Positions 26,701 through 34,279 of a stretch of DNA of 43,643 bases are shown piece after piece. Each line of letters begins with the position of its first letter. Positions within the stretch are counted from its first letter, which is position 1. The position numbers and the translations under genes were made by a program. This stretch comes from JAAFJU01 sp043764895. GTDB lineage: Bacteria; Cyanobacteriota; Cyanobacteriia; Leptolyngbyales; Leptolyngbyaceae. The notes beneath the pieces were generated by a model that was not told the origin of the DNA, made no database searches, and saw only the letters and a list, made by a program, of their open reading frames with translations. The DNA is taken from contig JAYUJY010000022.1 of NCBI GenBank assembly GCA_043764895.1, positions 1 to 43,643 of the forward strand. The letters are read 5' to 3'.

Positions 26701-27779
26701 GGATGATCTTGCTTGGCCGGACCACCCACTAGGGCAAATCCAGTGAGCGACACCACGGCATCCACCATGGCTTCCGTTTTATTAATTGGATCGTAGAAAT
26801 AAGCTTCCACGGGTTTTGAGAAGTCGAGACCCCCTGCAAATACAGGCATCACCCGAGCACCGAGAGCCTCAAATTCCGACACCACCGCAACATAGTGCGC
26901 ATCATCTCCCGTCACAATGTGGGTCCGCTGCATCACGAGGCCGATCGTGGGACCGTCGCCGCGTCGTTGGGCTTCGGGCAAGTCTTTTCGCGACGAGTAC
27001 CAGTTCAGATACTCTTTAGCGTCTTCATACATCGTGGGAGCTAAAGGATGCCACAGTCCCATGTCTGGGTAAGTCGTCGGCTCGGCGTATTCAAACTCGG
27101 TCGAGGCGACTTCCACATCTGGCGCGGAGTCTTTTCCGTTAAATACATACTTGTCTGTCAGCATCAACAGGAAGTTCTGAAGATTTTCTTCGTTGCCGCC
27201 CAGCCAATACTGGAAACTCAACATGAAGTTCCGGGCATCTTGCGCTTTTTCAATAGGCAAGAACTTCAACACCGTCGGCAACGTCCGCAGCAGCTTCAGC
27301 ATCGCGTCCTGGAACCCAGCGCCTGACTTCTCTTTGCGCTTCTTCATGAAGCTGCCGATAACGCTCTTGGACTGTCCGATTTGAGCGAGGGAGAAGCTAC
27401 CCATTTTGTTCAGGCGCATCACCTGAGGCATGGACGGAAAGACGACCGACACGTCGAGGTTGTCCTTAATGGGTTCGACTGCTGCGACAATTTTATCGGC
27501 CAGATCTTCTAGGAAAATCAATGACGCAATGAAGACATTTGCCCGAGCAACATCAACCTTGAACGCTTCGTAGTTGGTGTCATCCCGCAGCTCTTCAATC
27601 AAATAGCCACTGATCTCTATTGCAATTTTGGGGTGAGTGTCGTTGATGGCTCTTACCGCCGCAGAGAGTGCGCTCTGGTATTGCGGCTCCAGGACAACGT
27701 ACACCACTTTAACGAGGGACCGCCCGTTCAAATGATCAGGCGTGATGTGGCGAACGGATGGCTTGGTGTAAGTGAACAT
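23766..27779 (-). CDS. chlH: Magnesium chelatase subunit H
   Basis: ChlH is the large porphyrin-binding catalytic subunit of Mg-chelatase (ChlH-ChlI-ChlD), which inserts Mg2+ into protoporphyrin IX at the branch point to chlorophyll. The 1337-residue product has the normal full length of the family. Recognisable parts: VKVVYVVLEPQYQSALSAAV near the start, the DUF3479 region in the first 160 residues, the CobN/Mg-chelatase domain with GPAPGSLNTDGQNLLIFGKH, VLHFGTHGSLEFMPGKQMGM (conserved His/Glu), and GGDPIRNPDVLPTGKNIHAL. It starts at the ATG at 27779. chlI and chlD are not in the window. The long leader upstream carries a four-unit repeat. ChlH activity is stimulated by GUN4; a GUN4 domain is encoded about 4 kb upstream in a NACHT protein. 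Confidence 0.98.
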   Translation of the reverse strand: MFTYTKPSVRHITPDHLNGRSLVKVVYVVLEPQYQSALSAAVRAINDTHPKIAIEISGYLIEELRDDTNYEAFKVDVARANVFIASLIFLEDLADKIVAAVEPIKDNLDVSVVFPSMPQVMRLNKMGSFSLAQIGQSKSVIGSFMKKRKEKSGAGFQDAMLKLLRTLPTVLKFLPIEKAQDARNFMLSFQYWLGGNEENLQNFLLMLTDKYVFNGKDSAPDVEVASTEFEYAEPTTYPDMGLWHPLAPTMYEDAKEYLNWYSSRKDLPEAQRRGDGPTIGLVMQRTHIVTGDDAHYVAVVSEFEALGARVMPVFAGGLDFSKPVEAYFYDPINKTEAMVDAVVSLTGFALVGGPAKQDHPKAIESLKKLNRPYMVALPLVFQTTEEWLDSDLGLHPIQVALQVALPELDGAIEPIVMSGRDSATGKAVTLQDRVETLAKRALKWTNLRRKKQAEKKLAITVFSFPPDKGNVGTAAYLDVFGSIYKVLEGMRDDGYTIGDLPVDSKALMMEVINDADAQYNSPELNVAYRMSVEEYERLTPYHERLHDSWGPAPGSLNTDGQNLLIFGKHFGNVFIGIQPTFGYEGDPMRLLFSRSASPHHGFAAYYTYLEQVWGADAVLHFGTHGSLEFMPGKQMGMSDTCFPDSLIGSIPNLYYYAANNPSEATIAKRRAYAETISYLTPPAENAGLYKGLKELGELIASYQSLKDSGRGIQIVDTIMDKARICNLDQDVVLPDTSSAGLTQDDRDNIVGKIYIKIMEIESRLLPCGLHIIGKPPTSDEAIATLVNIASLDREEEDILSLPRVIANSVYRNIDDIYKNSDLGVLDDVQLLNDITVASREAVTAMVKAQQDEEGRVSKTSMLGNLFNSMTGKQSPWMESLTRSGYGNVDTDAIKPQFEFLQFCLKQIVADNELGGLLTGLNGEYITPGPGGDPIRNPDVLPTGKNIHALDPQSIPTEAAVKSAKVVVDRLIERQQRDNNGAYPETIACVLWGTDNIKTYGESLAQILWMVGCKPVPDAFGRVNKLELISLAELGRPRIDVVVNCSGVFRDLFINQMALLDRAVKMAAEADEPLDMNYVRRHALAQAKELGVSVREAATRVFSNASGSYSSNINLAVENGTWENEEELQNMYLARKGFAFSADNPGVMVQNEALFRASLKTADVTFQNLDSSEISLTDVSHYYDSDPTKIVSRLRDDGKAPTSFMADTTTANAQIRTLSETVRLDSRTKLLNPKWYEGMLSHGYEGVRELSKRLVNTMGWSATADAVDNWVYEDANSTFMKDKEMQERLLNLNPNSFRKMVTTLLEANGRGYWETSDENLDRLRELYQQVEDRIEGVD

Positions 27780-27814
27780 GCGATGTCAGACTCCTTCGAT
27801 GCTGGTTCTCTATC

Positions 27815-27886
27815 TAAATCAGGCAGGCAAATTAAATCAGGCAGGCAAACTAAATTGGGCAAGCAGGCTAAATCACGCAGGCAAGC
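27815..27886. repeat. Four-unit 18-bp tandem repeat in the chlH leader
   Basis: Four units of exactly 18 bases: 27815-27832 (TAAATCAGGCAGGCAAAT), 27833-27850 (one change), 27851-27868 (more diverged) and 27869-27886. The array lies 36-107 bases upstream of the chlH start codon, so it is probably inside the 5' leader or the promoter region. Confidence 0.9.
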
Positions 27887-28482
27887 ATGCCGTCATTTAA
27901 TATGTGAAGTTTTGACTACTTCTTATGGTTTTACCAGAAAATCCAGACTAGTACTACCTTTCAGAGGATAAGTGAAACAATTTGATATACAAAAGTGTAG
28001 AAACCTTAAGACTTTTGAGTGGTTTTATGAAGTGTCCACTCCGGCATCCTTCATAAAAGTACATATCTACTTTGAAATTGTTGAGGGTGGCTGGGCGCTG
28101 GGTAACTGCACCTCGGGCGTACCCTTCGGCGTCGAAAGGGCGACGGTGAGACCGATCGAAACAATGAGTAGACATTGGGCGGTCGGTATAATGCTATCCC
28201 GCAGAAGCCGCGTGAGGGGATGGCTTTGGATGCGGAGCGATCGCACGGAGCGCGAGGTGGCTCTCTGTGGATTGACTAAGGTCTCCCATACGGAGCGATT
28301 ACCCAATAGAATTCTGCCAGGGTAGGGCGTCAAACGACCGAGATCGGTGGACATTATGGCTACATCAAAGAGGATCTCATCCAGTGTAAACCTGGACTGC
28401 TGCGATCGGCCAACCCCAGACTGTTAAGAATCTCACCTTAAAACGATTAAGAATTAACCATCAGACCGATGTAACTCTCAAA
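27887..28482. other. Long intergenic region with strong hairpins, possible RNA
   Basis: About 600 bases between the chlH leader repeat and the apcD terminator. The segment 28085-28335 is clearly GC-richer than its surroundings and dense in inverted repeats. ACCGATCG (28151) pairs with CGGTCGGT (28180), with CAATG/CATTG nested inside. CCGCA (28199) pairs with TGCGG (28231), with AAGCC/GGCTT nested inside. CCCTT/AAGGG (28122/28136) and CGTCG/CGACG (28130/28141) are two interlocked stems that exclude each other. Frames in it look like no protein. It may hold a structured RNA, or the distal chlH promoter and leader. I found no motif of rnpB, tmRNA or SRP RNA, and 6S RNA could not be excluded. Confidence 0.35.
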
Positions 28483-28515
28483 TAAAAAGCACCCAGTCAA
28501 CATAAACTGGATGCT
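28483..28515 (-). terminator. Terminator of apcD
   Basis: On the reverse strand AGCATCCAGT pairs with ACTGGGTGCT (one G-T pair) around an 8-base loop, followed by a T-run. It begins about 25 bases after the apcD stop codon. Confidence 0.85.
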
Positions 28516-28540
28516 CTGAACAATAAATTCAATCCCAAAC

Positions 28541-29026
28541 TTAGGACATAGCTTGAATGATGTAATCAAAGTAGGGTGCGGTTTCAGAAGCGTCGCCTGC
28601 ATTAAGAATGCTAAGAGAGGCGGTCTTGAGGCACCGAATCGCATCGATCATTCCAGGAACAGGCACGCCGAGGGAGTTGTACATTTCACGAACGCCGATG
28701 AGACCAATGCTCTCGATCGGATCTTTGTCGCCCGCTAGCACTCCGTAAGTCACGAGTCGCAGGTACCACCCATAATCACGGATGCACAGCGATCGTTCGC
28801 GTCCACCGAAGGCGTTTCCACCGGGCGCGATGTATTCGGGATGAACCTTCCAGAGATTCTTGACGGCCTCATCCACAATTTTCTTCTCGTTTTCCGAGAG
28901 CGTTGCAACGATGCGAGTCCGCTGTAATCCGGTTCTGAAATAGTCTTGGACGCCCTTGAGTTCACCGCTGGTAGGATACCGCAGCTCGTCGTCGGCGTTG
29001 AGGATGACTTGGCTAACTACGCTCAT
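28541..29026 (-). CDS. apcD: Allophycocyanin B alpha subunit
   Basis: ApcD is a minor terminal emitter of the phycobilisome core that passes excitation energy towards photosystem I. The 161-residue globin-like phycobiliprotein starts MSVVSQVILNADDELRYPTS, typical for ApcD. It has the bilin-attachment Cys81 in SLCIRDYGWYLRLVTYGVLAG and ends in ETAPYFDYIIQAMS. It differs from ApcA in its N-terminus. The product length is normal. It is transcribed alone: a terminator follows and a tRNA gene lies upstream on the same strand. Confidence 0.95.
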   Translation of the reverse strand: MSVVSQVILNADDELRYPTSGELKGVQDYFRTGLQRTRIVATLSENEKKIVDEAVKNLWKVHPEYIAPGGNAFGGRERSLCIRDYGWYLRLVTYGVLAGDKDPIESIGLIGVREMYNSLGVPVPGMIDAIRCLKTASLSILNAGDASETAPYFDYIIQAMS

Positions 29027-29164
29027 ATGAGATCTTTTATAGGTCCGTTACAAGATGATTTCTGTTTACTAGTGTATCCACAATTGGGGATTTTTCAGAA
29101 TCCAGATGATAGATTTCTGGGAAATCCGTTACGTTGCTCAACACTTCAAGACTTTAGAATCTAA

Positions 29165-29249
29165 CGGAGAGGGTGGGATTCGAACCCACGGTACGTTTCC
29201 GTACATCCGATTTCAAGTCGGACGCATTCGACCACTCTGCCACCTCTCC
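29165..29249 (-). tRNA. tRNA-Ser (anticodon UGA)
   Basis: The reverse strand folds as a class II tRNA. The acceptor stem GGAGAGG (29249-29243) pairs with CCTCTCC (29172-29166), with discriminator G. The D arm contains GCAGAGTGGTCGAATGC. The anticodon stem TCCGA/TCGGA holds the loop CTTGAAA with TGA at positions 34-36. A long variable arm (TACGGAAACGTA) and the T arm GTGGGTTCGAATCCCAC follow. The CCA end is not encoded. It reads UCA and other UCN serine codons. Confidence 0.97.
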
Positions 29250-29292
29250 CAATGCAGCCTTTTTTATCTTAGCGTAACTTGATGAAACTTGT

Positions 29293-30195
29293 TCAGGATT
29301 TTTGGGTATTGGGCATAAGTGGGTCTTGGTAAATGATCTGGTGCTGGTCGTCAAGCCAGACGATCGTGGCGTCTTGGAGCTTGCCGTCCTCTAGGGTGGC
29401 TATCGTGAAGCATCGGTTGGTGGTTTTGGTTTTGTTGGAGTGGATGATGCGGGGGACGCAGGCGGCGTTTAGGTGGGGGGCGATGGGGGTTTCTAGGAAT
29501 CGTTTGCGCTGGGCGGTGAGGTGACGAAGGCGGTGATGCATGTGGCCGAAGGTGACGAAAGAGAGCGATAAGCCGAGAGCTTTGGATTGAACAATGGCGC
29601 TCTGGAGATCCGGGTCGCCGTGGTCGCCGAGAGCACCGCCGATCGGGTTCCAGTCTTTGCCACAGAGGTCGTCGGGGCGACTTCCGAGTCCGGCAGGGCC
29701 GTTGTGTCCCATGAGAATTATGTGCTGACCTTGGGCGGCTTGGAGCGCACTGACAATCCGATCGCTGGATTCGGTCAGGTTATGAATGCCGTAACGATCG
29801 CGGTAAAACCGCTTATTGATCCAGTTCTCACCCCCTGAGCTAAAGGGTCGTCCGCCTACAACGGTGAGGTTCCACTGGGGAAATTCGAGTTTGCCGTAGC
29901 CGACATGGGTGGGACCGAGGAGGTCGAGCTGAATTTGGAGCCGATCTTCACGGGTGCGATCGTAGGGTGCGCTTTCTCGTCCGGTTTTGGTGGAGCTATA
30001 CCAAGCGTCGTGGTTGCCCAAGATAATGGCTTTGGGAAGGTCTAATTGAGCCACTTGCCTGACGATTTCCACCGATTCGTTGCCAAAGTCCCCGACAAAG
30101 AGAACGAGGTCTACGTTGAGGCTGTGTAAGGCGTCGCGGTCTGCACATTCCCATTGATCATGGACGTCCCCAACGATCGCAATCCGAAGTTTCAT
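29293..30195 (-). CDS. Metallophosphoesterase, TIGR04168-type
   Basis: A 300-residue calcineurin-like phosphoesterase with the metal-binding motifs in order: GDVHDQWE (D-x-H), VGDFGNE, GNHDAWY, a GHNG motif (ILMGHNGPAGLG) and GHMHHRLRH near residue 220. The sequence fits a TIGR04168-like family of cyanobacteria and plants whose substrate is unknown. The start at 30195 gives MKLRIAIVGDVH, with the first metal motif right at the N-terminus as expected. It lies just downstream of the acidic protein gene on the same strand, separated by a heptamer repeat, and could be co-transcribed with it. Confidence 0.85.
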   Translation of the reverse strand: MKLRIAIVGDVHDQWECADRDALHSLNVDLVLFVGDFGNESVEIVRQVAQLDLPKAIILGNHDAWYSSTKTGRESAPYDRTREDRLQIQLDLLGPTHVGYGKLEFPQWNLTVVGGRPFSSGGENWINKRFYRDRYGIHNLTESSDRIVSALQAAQGQHIILMGHNGPAGLGSRPDDLCGKDWNPIGGALGDHGDPDLQSAIVQSKALGLSLSFVTFGHMHHRLRHLTAQRKRFLETPIAPHLNAACVPRIIHSNKTKTTNRCFTIATLEDGKLQDATIVWLDDQHQIIYQDPLMPNTQKS

Positions 30196-30217
30196 GTCGT
30201 GTTTCCCTGCGCTGTAC

Positions 30218-30252
30218 TCAATTCACTATTCTCAATTCTCAATTCACTATTC
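30218..30252. repeat. Heptanucleotide tandem repeat, five units
   Basis: TCAATTC and ACTATTC alternate in register over five units (TCAATTC, ACTATTC, TCAATTC, TCAATTC, ACTATTC). The stop codon of the acidic protein gene (30249-30247, reverse strand) lies inside the last unit. Confidence 0.9.
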
Positions 30253-31449
30253 CTCACTACTCCAGCTCGATCGCCATGCGTCTTGGGCTTCGGCGACCGA
30301 TCGTTTGTGTTGGCATTTGCGATATCGGTTGGTGAGGTCTTGGGTGTTGCTGGCCAGTTCCCGCAAACGATTGCGCCAGCGCATAAGAATGGGGTCGTTG
30401 AATTCGAGTTCGCCGAGCCGCAGTTGGAGGGCGACGACGTGAATTAGTTTTGGGACGTTGGGTCCGAAGGGTGCTGAGTTGGCGCGTTTTGGGGGGGCGT
30501 CGGAGTCCGGGTCACTGGGTCTGCCTGTTTCGACGAGCATCTGGACAACGTGGGAGACGGGGGAGTTTGCGTCGTTGTCTACGCGGGAGGCGGCTTCGAG
30601 GGCGCGATCGGGGACTTGTTCGGGGATGAGGGTGGATTTTTGGAGGGCTTGATTCGTTTTGTAGGAGGACATGCGGATTTTTTCTTGGATGCCGCGTTCG
30701 ATGTTTTCTTGCCAGGTGGTGAGACGATCGATGGGGGTTTTGGGTTCTTTGGCGCTGATGGCGGCGGCGACTTGGGCGAGGATGGCTTGGAGTTCGCGGG
30801 CGTTGGATTCGGTCATGCCTCGACGGGAGTTGTTTTTGCGGCGATCGTTGGAGTTCGATCGATCGTCTTCATCCTCGTCGTCCTCGTCGTCTTCATCCTC
30901 GTCGTCGTCTTCATCATCATCCGAGCTTGACTCGAAGATGCCTCGTTTCATTTGATCTTGGATTTGTTCGAGGGTGCTTTCTAGGTCGTTAAGGGATTCG
31001 ATTTCGAGGATGTCGGTGCCGCTATCTTCGTTGGGTTCTTCGTCTTCGTCTTCAATGGAAACGTTGATGGCGATCGCATTGGAGGGCATTCCGAAGGCGG
31101 CGACGATCGCATGGCCGGGGAAGAAGTTACCGCTGCCCATGGAAAAGGAACTGGGTGGGGTTGGCTGAGGATCGAGGAGGAGGCTTTCGAGGGCGCTTCG
31201 GGTTTCTTGGGTGATGGCTTTGAGACGGGTTTGGAGATCGTAGCGTTGGGAGAGGGGGAGTTTGAGGAAGTCTTCGGGGTAGCCTTCGGTACAAATGTAG
31301 TAGCTAGCGAGGATCAATTGTTGCCGCAGGGTTTTGGCTAGCGCGTTGAGATAGCTGCCGTAGGTGGTACGGAGGCTGGCTTCGAGTTCCTCGGCTTGGT
31401 GATCGAGGACGGTGAGTTGTTGGGTGAGTTTTTCGACGGTTCCGGACAT
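30247..31449 (-). CDS. Conserved hypothetical protein with an acidic run
   Basis: A 400-residue cytoplasmic protein of no recognised family. The N-terminal third is helical (EKLTQQLTVLDHQAEELEAS, coiled-coil like; then TLRQQLILASYYICTEGYPEDFLKL). A run at about residues 176-197 is almost only Asp and Glu and is followed by a basic, Ser/Asn-rich stretch; this disordered linker is encoded by a GAC/GAT/GAA-rich trinucleotide tract at about 30860-30930. The C-terminal part is helical again (LIHVVALQLRLGELEFND, LRELASNTQDLTNRYRK). The charge pattern suggests a flexible linker between two helical modules. The trinucleotide tract is a likely site of length variation between strains. Confidence 0.75.
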   Translation of the reverse strand: MSGTVEKLTQQLTVLDHQAEELEASLRTTYGSYLNALAKTLRQQLILASYYICTEGYPEDFLKLPLSQRYDLQTRLKAITQETRSALESLLLDPQPTPPSSFSMGSGNFFPGHAIVAAFGMPSNAIAINVSIEDEDEEPNEDSGTDILEIESLNDLESTLEQIQDQMKRGIFESSSDDDEDDDEDEDDEDDEDEDDRSNSNDRRKNNSRRGMTESNARELQAILAQVAAAISAKEPKTPIDRLTTWQENIERGIQEKIRMSSYKTNQALQKSTLIPEQVPDRALEAASRVDNDANSPVSHVVQMLVETGRPSDPDSDAPPKRANSAPFGPNVPKLIHVVALQLRLGELEFNDPILMRWRNRLRELASNTQDLTNRYRKCQHKRSVAEAQDAWRSSWSSEE

Positions 31450-31620
31450 GAACGCCTACGAGGAAAAGGTGTGGTTTTGTCTAGGATAAGCGAGTTGGGG
31501 CGGCGACGGGAAGGAATATGGGGTGGGGAGAACCGAATCTAGGATTTTGGGAGAAGAACGATCGGTGATGGGAAGGGATCGCATTATGATGAAGATATCG
31601 ATTTTGGGAGTGAACTGGTG

Positions 31621-31899
31621 ATGGGGAAATTACAGGATCTAATGGGACGGATTACGCAGATACCGGGAATGTGTGGTGGCCGTCCTTGTATTCGAGGAAT
31701 GCGAATTCGAGTGTGTGATGTGTTGGAGATGTTGGCGGAGAATGTCAGCGCGGAAGAAATATTAGAGGATTTTCCGGATTTAAAATGGGAGGATATTCAA
31801 GCTTGTTTAGTTTTTGCAGCACGTTGTAGAGATTGGTTAACAAAGGTACCTCTTCAGTCTTGCACCGATCGACTATTCCTATCACCCAATCGGGAATAG
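31621..31899 (+). CDS. DUF433 family antitoxin-like protein
   Basis: A 92-residue protein with the DUF433 domain, a small DNA-binding fold usually found as the antitoxin partner of PIN-like DUF5615 toxins. The family signature is clear: RITQIPGMCGGRPCIRGMRI, then VLEMLAENVSAEEILEDFPD and LKWEDIQACLVFAAR. The last 20 residues do not look like the family and overlap the open frame of the next gene, so the 3' end may be truncated or shifted. The expected DUF5615 partner is not encoded next to it; instead a NACHT-GUN4 gene follows on the same strand after about 50 bases. The ATG at 31621 is preferred over the GTG one codon before. Confidence 0.8.
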   Translation: MGKLQDLMGRITQIPGMCGGRPCIRGMRIRVCDVLEMLAENVSAEEILEDFPDLKWEDIQACLVFAARCRDWLTKVPLQSCTDRLFLSPNRE

Positions 31900-31952
31900 A
31901 CTTTATTACAGGTGTAGAATTAGAGGAAAGCCGATCGTTTTTACCTGCTGCC

Positions 31953-34271
31953 ATGACTGAAGAACAAGAGAAATCGTCCGAAATCCAGCCGTCTAATGTT
32001 GCGAGACCCTTGAGTCCCTGGAAAGTCCAGCTAGGCGGGGTCTTGTGGCAATGGATGACGGTGGGTGGAATGTCTATTGGTGGGCTGGTAACGATGCTGA
32101 ATACAACAGACTTGCCGAAGGTTGCGATCGGTAGTCTTGTTGGTGGTGCGATGACAGGTGGTGCATCGATTGCCTATGCGCTAGCTTCGCCGACGGCTAA
32201 GAAAACGAAAGAGGCGGCAGAGATTGTCGGAAAGAGTCTCGCAACAACGGTAGAAACGAAAGTCTTAGGCATTGACGATCGGTACCTAGAACTTCAGAGG
32301 GAAGACTGTCAGACGGCCTGCTGTGATGGCATTACCCAGATTTTTGTGCCGCTGCTTGAAGAGATTTTTGTGCCGCTTTCCATTTCGTTTGGGGCGAGTT
32401 TGGGTGGGTGGGATAAGCTCGATCGTTCAGAGGAGTTGCTTGAAGATTTAGGACGTGACGCAGAGCCAAATATTTGGAAGTTGCTGAAGGCGGCGGAAAA
32501 GAACTCGGCTTATCGGCAAATGGCTGTCTTGGCTTGGGGTGGATACGGGAAAACTACATTGTTGCGACATATCACTTACATTTACAGCAGTAAGCAGCAT
32601 GGAAAATACAAGGTTTCTAGTAAATTTCCAGCGTTTTTGCCACTTAAAAAATATGGAAAAACGATCGTAAAAGCGATTACGGATGGGAACACGATCGATC
32701 TCGCTCAGTTAATTCAAAACCATCACGCTGCATATCTATCAAAAGATCTACTTTTACCCGAAGACTGGGCTAAGAAAAAGTTAAATCAAGGCGAAATGGT
32801 GGTGCTTTTTGATGGGCTGGATGAGGTGTCTGAAGAAATTCGTCCCCATGTGACTCGTTGGCTAAAGGATGCATTCCGGCAATATTCCACATCCAAATCC
32901 ATCTTTATTCTGACAGCTCGTCCGAAAGCCTACACCGAGCAGGCTGTGGATTCGGGTTCACGGCTGGAGATGCGCATGATGGTCTGGGTGGAACCTCTTA
33001 CGCCAGCGCAACAGGATGCTTTCGTTAAGCAGTGGTATGGCTATCAGGAGATCTATGCCAATGGCGGTCGATCGACTTCAGATGTGACACGTCGGGCGAA
33101 TGAAAAGGCAACATCCCTATTGGCTCAAATTCGAGAACGATCGGAAATTTCTGACTTAGCAAAGATTCCGTTGCTGTTGAATATGATTGCGACGTTCCAT
33201 TTACTAAGCAAAAGCCCAACCTTGCCTCAGCGACGGGTTGAACTGTATCAGGCAATTGCACGACTACAGCTCTTCGATCGACCGGGCGCGAAGGAGCTTG
33301 ATACGTTGCTAAGGGAGACGGATGCGCAGGTGATTTTGCAGCGGTTGGCGTATGGAATGATGGTGCCGAAACGGGAAAAGACGATCGCCCAAGGAGAACT
33401 CGTCGATCGATTTACAGCTTATCTGCAACAGGAAAATGAAAAAGTAGCGGCGTTGCCCTTTCTGCGGGAAGTGGTGCGGGTGAGTGAGCTGCTGGTGGAG
33501 CGGGAAGTGGGCGAGTATGAATTTGCGCACTGGAGTTTTCAGGAGTACTTTGCGGCAAGTTGGATTTTTTCGCAGGGGCTAGAGTCTGAACTGCTGAGTC
33601 GGTTCGAGGAGAAGGAATGGAAGCCGCTGATTTTGCTGTATGTCGGGATGCTGAAAAATCCCAGTGGATTGATTCAGCAAATGATCGATCGCAATGCCAT
33701 GGAACTAGCCGCCGCTTGTCTGAAAGAAACAACTAAGCAAATTGATCCAGAAGTCTTGCGATCGTTGAGTGTGATCACAGAAAAAGTCGCGGATATCCGG
33801 TATGCCAAGTTAGAAACACTATTGAAAACGGGACAATGGAAAGAGGCGGATGCGGAGACTTATCGAGTCATGATTCAGGTTTGTGGGAAAGAAGAGGGAC
33901 AAGATTTCAGTCGGCAAGATTTGGAAACGTTTCCTTGTGAGGATTTACAGACGATCGATCGGCTTTGGGTCAACGCGAGTAATGGTCACTTTGGGTTTTC
34001 AGTACAGAAAAAGATCTGGGAAGAATGTGGTAGCCCGATGGAATACAATGACGACTACAAAAAGTTTGGCGAAAAAGTGGGATGGCGATCGGGAGAATAC
34101 TTCGACTTCAAATTCTCTCTCTCTCTTTCTCTGAAGGGAGAGTTGCCTTGTTTAAATGTTAGTATTTTAATTAATTACTTGTTGTTCTCTTTTCTCGCAC
34201 AACGACTTGTAAACTGTAACACCCAGGGAATTAAGAATGTTGAATTGAGAAGTACGATTCTGATGAATTAG
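31953..34271 (+). CDS. Membrane-anchored NACHT NTPase with C-terminal GUN4 domain
   Basis: A 772-residue multidomain protein. Two hydrophobic helices at about residues 29-50 and 56-78 suggest a membrane anchor. The NACHT/STAND NTPase core has Walker A GGYGKTT (196-202), Walker B VVLFDGLDEV (Asp287, Asp290, Glu291), an FILTARP sensor, and the winged-helix region ending FAHWSFQEYFAASWIF. From about residue 617 to the end there is a GUN4 domain: KLETLLKTGQWKEADAETYR, then FPCEDLQTIDRLW (Phe660) and HFGFSVQKKIWEE, all diagnostic. GUN4 domains bind porphyrins and activate Mg-chelatase. NACHT proteins are signal-triggered switches used in bacterial conflict and signalling. A porphyrin-sensing, membrane-bound switch is the natural inference; what it does downstream is unknown. 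The frame is open to 31833, but the ATG at 31953 is preferred. Confidence 0.88.
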   Translation: MTEEQEKSSEIQPSNVARPLSPWKVQLGGVLWQWMTVGGMSIGGLVTMLNTTDLPKVAIGSLVGGAMTGGASIAYALASPTAKKTKEAAEIVGKSLATTVETKVLGIDDRYLELQREDCQTACCDGITQIFVPLLEEIFVPLSISFGASLGGWDKLDRSEELLEDLGRDAEPNIWKLLKAAEKNSAYRQMAVLAWGGYGKTTLLRHITYIYSSKQHGKYKVSSKFPAFLPLKKYGKTIVKAITDGNTIDLAQLIQNHHAAYLSKDLLLPEDWAKKKLNQGEMVVLFDGLDEVSEEIRPHVTRWLKDAFRQYSTSKSIFILTARPKAYTEQAVDSGSRLEMRMMVWVEPLTPAQQDAFVKQWYGYQEIYANGGRSTSDVTRRANEKATSLLAQIRERSEISDLAKIPLLLNMIATFHLLSKSPTLPQRRVELYQAIARLQLFDRPGAKELDTLLRETDAQVILQRLAYGMMVPKREKTIAQGELVDRFTAYLQQENEKVAALPFLREVVRVSELLVEREVGEYEFAHWSFQEYFAASWIFSQGLESELLSRFEEKEWKPLILLYVGMLKNPSGLIQQMIDRNAMELAAACLKETTKQIDPEVLRSLSVITEKVADIRYAKLETLLKTGQWKEADAETYRVMIQVCGKEEGQDFSRQDLETFPCEDLQTIDRLWVNASNGHFGFSVQKKIWEECGSPMEYNDDYKKFGEKVGWRSGEYFDFKFSLSLSLKGELPCLNVSILINYLLFSFLAQRLVNCNTQGIKNVELRSTILMN

Positions 34272-34279
34272 CCGATCAC

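Noticed and set aside
27972..28325. 117-codon forward frame (and a 95-codon reverse frame) between chlH and apcD
   Set aside because: Both cover the hairpin-dense block, and neither translation resembles a protein; better explained as non-coding DNA.
29027..29164. Possible further RNA gene between apcD and the tRNA
   Set aside because: AT-rich promoter-like DNA only; no fold or motif found.
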